Source: Apostichopus japonicus (Eukaryota; Echinodermata; Holothuroidea; Aspidochirotida; Stichopodidae). Taken from it: a DNA stretch of 64,000 nucleotides. The position numbers and the translations under genes are program-made. Shown here piece after piece: positions 60,151 to 64,000 of this stretch (position 1 is the stretch's first letter; every line of letters begins with the position of its first letter). The notes under the pieces are model-generated. The model searched no databases and had not been told where the DNA came from. It saw only the letters and a list, made by a program, of their open reading frames with translations. The DNA lies in the NCBI RefSeq assembly GCF_037975245.1, contig NC_092576.1, positions 21,205,611 to 21,269,610 of the forward strand. Reading direction: 5' to 3'.

Positions 60151-63100
60151 CATTCGATTGATCGGAACGGAACATTCGAATGATCGGTACTGCACATTCG
60201 ATTGATCGGTACCGCACATTCGATTGATCGGTACCGCACATTCGATTGATCCGTACTGCACATTCGATTGATCGGTCACGCACATTCGCTTGATCGGTAC
60301 TGAACATTTTTTTGATCGGTCACGCACATTCGACTGATCGGTAACGCACATTCGATTGATCGGTACGGAAAATTCGATTGATCGGAACGGAACATTCGAT
60401 TGATCGGTACCGCACATTCGATTGATCGGAACGGAACATTCGAATGATCGGTACTGCACATTCGATTGATCGGTACCGCACATTCGATTGATCGGTACCG
60501 CACATTCGATTGATCGGTACCGCACATTCGATTGATCGGAACGGAACATTCGATTGATCGGTACCGAACATTCGATTGATCGGTACCGCACATTCGATTG
60601 ATCGGTACCGCACATTCGATTGATCGGAACGGAACATTCGATTATCGGTACCGCACATTCGATTGATCGGTACCGCACATTCGATTGATCGGTACCGCAC
60701 ATTCGATTGATCGGTACGGAACATTCGTTTGATCGGTACCGCACATTCGATTGATCGGTACGGAACATTCGATTGATCGGTACGGAACATTCGATTGATC
60801 GGTATTGCACATTCGATTGATCGGTACCGCACATTCGATTGATCGGAACCGCACATTCGATTGATCGGTATCGCACATTCGATTGATCGATACGGAACAT
60901 TCGATTGATCGGTACCGCACATTCGATTGATCGGTACGGAACATTCGATTGATCGGTACCGCACATTCGATCGATCCGTACCGCACATTCGATTGAGCGG
61001 TACCGCACATTCGATTGATCGGTACCTCACATTCGATTGATCGGTACGGAACATTCGTTTGATCGGTACCGCACATTCGATTGATCGGTACGGAACATTC
61101 GATTGATCGGTAAGGAACATTCGATTGATCGGTACCGCACATTTGATTGATCGGTACCGCACATTCGATTGATCGGTACCGCACATTCGATTGATCGGTA
61201 CCGCACATTCGATTGATCGGTACGGAACATTCGATTGATCGGTACCGCACATTCGATTGATCGGTACTGCACATTCGATTGATCGGTACCGCACATTCGA
61301 TTGATCCGTACCGCACATTCGATTGATCGGTACCGCACATTCGATTGATCGGTACGGAACATTCGTTTGATCGGTACCGAACATTCGATTGATCGGTACC
61401 GCACATTCGAATGATCGGTACGGAACATTCGATTGATCGGTAAGGAACATTCGATTGATCAGTCACGCACATTCGACTGATCGGTAACGCACATTCGATT
61501 TATCGGTACGGAAAATTCGATTGATCGGAACGGAACATTCGATTGATCGGTACCGCACATTCGATTGATCGGAACGGAACATTCGAATGATCGGTACTGC
61601 ACATTCGATTGATCGGTACCGCACATTCGATTGATCGGTACCGCACATTCGATTGATCGGTACCGCACATTCGATTGATCGGAACGGAACATTCGATTGA
61701 TCGGTACCGCACATTCGATTGATCGGAACCACACATTCGATTGATCGGTACCGCATATTCGTTTGATCGGTACCGCACATTCGATTGATCGGTACCGCAC
61801 ATTCGATTGATCGGTACTGCACATTCGATTGATCGGTACTGCACATTCGATTGATCGGTACCGCACATTCGATTGATCGGTACCGCACATTCGATTGATC
61901 GGTATCGCACATTCGATTGATCCGTACCGCACATTCGATTGATCGGTCACGCACATTCGCTTGATCGGTACTGAACATTCGTTTGATCGGTACCGCACAT
62001 TCGATTGATCGGTACGGAACATTCGATTGATCGGTAAGGAACATTCGATTGATCGGTACTGCACATTCGATTGATCGGTACCGCACATTCGATTGATCGG
62101 TACCGCACATTCGATTGATCGGTACCGCACATTCGATTGATCGGTACGGAACATTCGATTGATCGGTACTGAACATTCGATTGATCGGTACGGAACATTC
62201 GTTTGATCGGTACCGCACTTTCGATTGATCGGTACGGAACATTCGATTGATCTGTAAGGAACATTCGATTGATCGGTACTGCACATTCGATTGATCGGTA
62301 CCGCACATTCGATTGATCGGTACCGCACATTCGATTGATCGGTACCGCACATTCGATTGATCGGTACCGCACATTCGATTGATCGGTACGGAACATTCGT
62401 TTGATCGGTACCGCACATTCGATTGATCGGTACCGCACATTCGATTGATCGGTACCGCACATTCGATTGATCGGTACTGCACATTCGATTGATCAATACC
62501 GAACGTTCGATTGATCGGTACCGCACATTCGATTGATCGGTACCGCACATTCGATTGATCGGAACGGAACATTCGATTGATCGGTACCGCACATTCGATT
62601 GATCGGTACGGAACATTCGATTGATCGGTACCGCACATTCGTTTGATCGGTAACGCACATTCGATTGATCGGTACCGCACATTCGATTGATCGGTACTGC
62701 ATATTCGATTGATCGGTACCGCACATTCGATTGATCGGTACCGCACATTCGATTTATCGGTACCGCACATTCGATTGATCGGTACTGCACATTCGATTGA
62801 TCCGTACCGCACATTCGATTGATCGGTCACGCACATTCGCTTGATCGGTACGGCACATTCGTTTGATCGGTACCGCACATTCGGTTGATCGGTACCGCAC
62901 ATTCGATTGATCGGTAAGGAACATTCGATTGAGCGGTACCGCACATTAGATTGATCGGTACGTAACATTCGTTTGATCGGTACCGCACATTCGATTGATC
63001 GGTACCGCACATTCGATTGATCGGTACTGCACATTCGATTGATCGGTACTGCACATTCGATTGATCGGTACCGAACATTCGATTGATCGGTACCGCACAT

Positions 63101-63516
63101 TCGATTGATCGGTACCGCACATTCGATTGATCGGAACGGAACATTCGATTGATCTGTACCGCACATTCGATTGATCGGAACGGAACATTCGATTGATCGG
63201 TACCGCACATTCGTTTGATCGGTACCGCACATTCGATTGATCGGTACCGCACATTCGATTGATCGGTACGGAACATTCGATTGATCGGTACTGCACATTC
63301 GATTGATCGGTACCGCACATTCGATTGATCGGTACTGCACATTCGATTGATCGGTACCGCACATTCGATTGATCGGTACCGCACATTCGATTGATCGGTA
63401 ACGCACATTCGACTGATCGGTAACGCACATTCGATTGATCGGTACGGAAAATTCGATTGATCGGAACGGAACATTCGATTGATCGGTACCGCACATTCGA
63501 TTGATCGGAACGGAAC
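56640..63516 (+). repeat. Segmental duplication O (56640-58590 with 61433-63516)
   Basis: Spacing is 4793 bp at the left, then 4926 bp, with six extra monomers in the second copy and the 57,575 deletion present only in the first. Shared landmarks are CAGTCACGCAC heads (56,666 and 61,459), CATTCGGTTG (57,954 and 62,880) and TACGTAACATTCG (58,033 and 62,960 region). Confidence 0.8.
59160..61141 (+). repeat. Adjacent duplication N, 989 bp twice
   Basis: Copy 1 is about 59,160-60,148 and copy 2 about 60,149-61,141. The spacing is 45 monomers minus the shared 1-bp deletion GATTATCGG (59,654 and 60,644). T7 monomers pair at 59318 and 60307, and GATCGATCC at about 59,982 and 60,971. One difference is TACCTCAC near 61,024. 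It is nested inside the copy of duplication L. Confidence 0.86.
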
Positions 63517-64000
63517 ATTCGAATGATCGGTACTGCACATTCGATTGATCGGTACCGCACATTCGATTGATCGGTACCGCACATTCGATTGATCGGTAGA
63601 GCACATTCGATTGATCGGAACGGAATATTCGATTGATCGGTACCGCACATTCGATTGATCGTAACGGAACATTCGATTGATCGGTACCGCACATTCGTTT
63701 GATCGGTACCGCACATTCCATTGATCGATACCGCACATTCGATTGATCGGTACTGCACATTCGATTGATCGGTACTGCACATTCGACTGATCGGTACCGC
63801 ACATTCGATTGATCGGTACCCCACATTCGATTGATCGGTATCGCACATTCGATTGATCCGTACCGCACATTCGATTGATCGGTCACGCACATTCGCTTGA
63901 TCGGTACTGAACATTCGTTTGATCGGTACCGCACATTCGATTGATCGGTACGGAACATTCGATTGATCGGTACGGAACATTCGATTGATCGGTACCGCAC

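Larger units (their letters stand above)
46319..60313. repeat. Dispersed variant monomer with a T7 tract
   Basis: In five monomers CATTCGTTTG has become CATTTTTTTG, giving a run of seven T. The runs lie at 46319-46325, 47045-47051, 53270-53276, 59318-59324 and 60307-60313. Each is preceded by a CGCTTG monomer with TACTGAAC and followed by a TCACGCAC monomer, so all five share one ancestor. The spacings 726, 6225, 6048 and 989 match the local duplication offsets once the 1-bp deletions are counted. Confidence 0.9.
17525..60650. other. Twelve monomers with indels that shift the 22-bp register
   Basis: Following the start position of CATTCG modulo 22 gives phase 19 at the left edge, 7 at 35,691 and 2 at the right edge. 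Twelve indels account for all of this: +1 near 17,531 and 21,492 (CACTTTTCG); -4 near 24,388, 26,342 and 29,197 (GATCGGGCAC, lacking TACC); -1 near 26,832 and 29,687 (CACATCG); -1 near 47,381, 53,606, 59,654 and 60,644 (GATTATCGG); -1 near 57,575 (GTACCCGCATTC). Copies share indels because they were duplicated together, so there are about five or six independent events. Compensating pairs of indels could escape this accounting. Confidence 0.85.
11910..63540 (+). repeat. Recurrent cassette 2 (TAACGCAC, CGACTG, GGAAAATTC, CGAATG)
   Basis: A second fixed order reads: TAACGCAC tail, CGACTG core with TAACGCAC tail, a monomer with TACGGAAAATTCG, then GAACGGAAC, TACCGCAC, GAACGGAAC, a CGAATG core and a TACTGCAC tail. 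Copies lie near 11,920, 14,100, 16,205, 16,725, 20,165, 20,685, 23,605, 25,560, 26,545, 28,415, 29,405, 31,505, 34,985, 37,785, 38,815, 39,885, 47,065, 53,290, 54,435, 55,885, 56,685, 58,480, 59,340, 60,330 and 63,405. In some copies the head tail is TCACGCAC instead. I find none before 11.9 kb. The span is first to last occurrence, not continuous. Confidence 0.8.
1243..63984 (+). repeat. Recurrent cassette 1, headed by a TCACGCAC monomer
   Basis: A fixed order of variant monomers recurs across the array. A monomer with tail TCACGCAC is followed by one with tail TACGGAAC (in some copies TACTGAAC), then a CGTTTG monomer with tail TACCGCAC, then TACGGAAC, then usually TAAGGAAC or a further TACGGAAC, with TACTGCAC soon after. 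Clear heads lie near 1244, 1596, 2322, 3928, 5050, 5424, 7272, 17150, 17414, 27065, 27329, 27637, 30184 and 30492, and others continue to about 63,880. Neighbouring heads are often 264, 308, 374 or 440 bp apart (12, 14, 17 or 20 monomers), so this is an irregular higher-order repeat. The TCA of the head is also the commonest cause of minus-strand stops. The span covers first to last occurrence and is not continuous. Confidence 0.8.
1..64000 (+). repeat. 22-bp tandem satellite array filling the whole window
   Basis: Every line of the window reads as head-to-tail copies of one 22-bp monomer. Its consensus is CATTCGATTGA (positions 1-11) followed by TCGGTACCGCA (positions 12-22), 50% GC with three CpG sites. 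Roughly 2,900 monomers are present, all in the same orientation, and the array continues past both window ends. Substitutions are common, indels very rare. The monomer holds the 8-bp palindrome CGGTACCG (with a KpnI site), GATC, TCGA, and the inverted repeat CGAT-TG-ATCG. No stretch of non-satellite sequence, gene, RNA gene, mobile element, origin or terminator is visible. By general knowledge such arrays are typical of eukaryotic heterochromatin; whether this one is centromeric, pericentromeric or subtelomeric cannot be read from the window. Confidence 0.98.

Noticed and set aside
1-64000. CRISPR array
   Set aside because: Repeats follow one another directly with no unique spacers. The 22-bp unit is continuous and variants recur in order.
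1-64000. Telomeric or subtelomeric telomere-type repeat
   Set aside because: The monomer is 22 bp with balanced strands and no G-rich strand or TTAGGG-like motif. A subtelomeric position remains possible but is not shown.
1-64000. Repeat-protein gene such as a structural or DNA-binding protein with 22-residue repeats
   Set aside because: The 22-residue period follows simply from 3 x 22 bp. The single-base and 4-bp indels would shift any such frame, and variants show no preference for silent positions that I can see.

Overview
The whole 64,000-base window is one uninterrupted tandem satellite array with a 22-bp monomer, and both window edges cut through it. Consensus on the + strand: positions 1-11 CATTCGATTGA, positions 12-22 TCGGTACCGCA (11 of 22 bases are G or C). 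About 2,900 monomers lie head to tail in one orientation. I see no unique DNA, gene, transposon, RNA gene, promoter or CRISPR array. Such an array points to eukaryotic heterochromatin (centromeric, pericentromeric or subtelomeric). The sequence does not identify the species, and I name none.

Monomers differ mainly by substitutions, most of them in the segment after GATC. Recurrent tails are TACCGCAC (commonest), TACGGAAC, TAAGGAAC, TACTGCAC, GAACGGAAC, TAACGCAC and TCACGCAC. Recurrent core changes are CGTTTG, CGCTTG, CGACTG and CGAATG in place of CGATTG. Variants come in fixed orders, so there is higher-order structure. Cassette 1 is a run headed by a TCACGCAC monomer and is found throughout. 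Cassette 2 combines TAACGCAC, CGACTG, GGAAAATTC and CGAATG; I first see it near 11.9 kb, and it is frequent from there to the end.

Layout by large duplications (copy spacing in brackets): 1-1.88 kb with 3.96-5.71 kb (3960, then 3806 and 3828); 5.27-5.94 with 8.09-8.76 kb (2816); 5.93-8.0 with 9.34-11.65 kb (3410, then 3652); adjacent copies at 10.66-15.02 kb (2178); adjacent near-identical copies at 15.30-23.25 kb (3961); 22.54-26.47 kb (1954); 25.01-30.80 kb (2855); 32.61-38.02 kb (2772, then 2794); 41.60-44.04 kb (1320, 1298, 1386); 44.43-45.36 kb (506); 47.52-51.50 kb (2640); a triplicated block at 53.77-56.85 kb (1452, 792); 52.5-54.1 with 58.6-60.15 kb (about 6048); adjacent 989-bp copies at 59.16-61.14 kb; 56.64-58.59 with 61.43-63.52 kb (4793, then 4926). 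All spacings are multiples of 22 except where a shared small indel explains the remainder. The array has therefore grown by repeated, overlapping, in-register segmental duplication.

Long open frames exist only on the minus strand, because the minus-strand consensus has no stop in any frame while the + strand has TGA in every monomer. I treat them as artefacts of satellite composition, not genes. The points most worth checking are a CENP-B-box-like core in the monomer, strongest in the CGTTTG variant; a variant carrying a perfect 10-bp palindrome at 21 sites, all between 3.7 and 35.7 kb; and the nearly perfect conservation of the 22-bp register.
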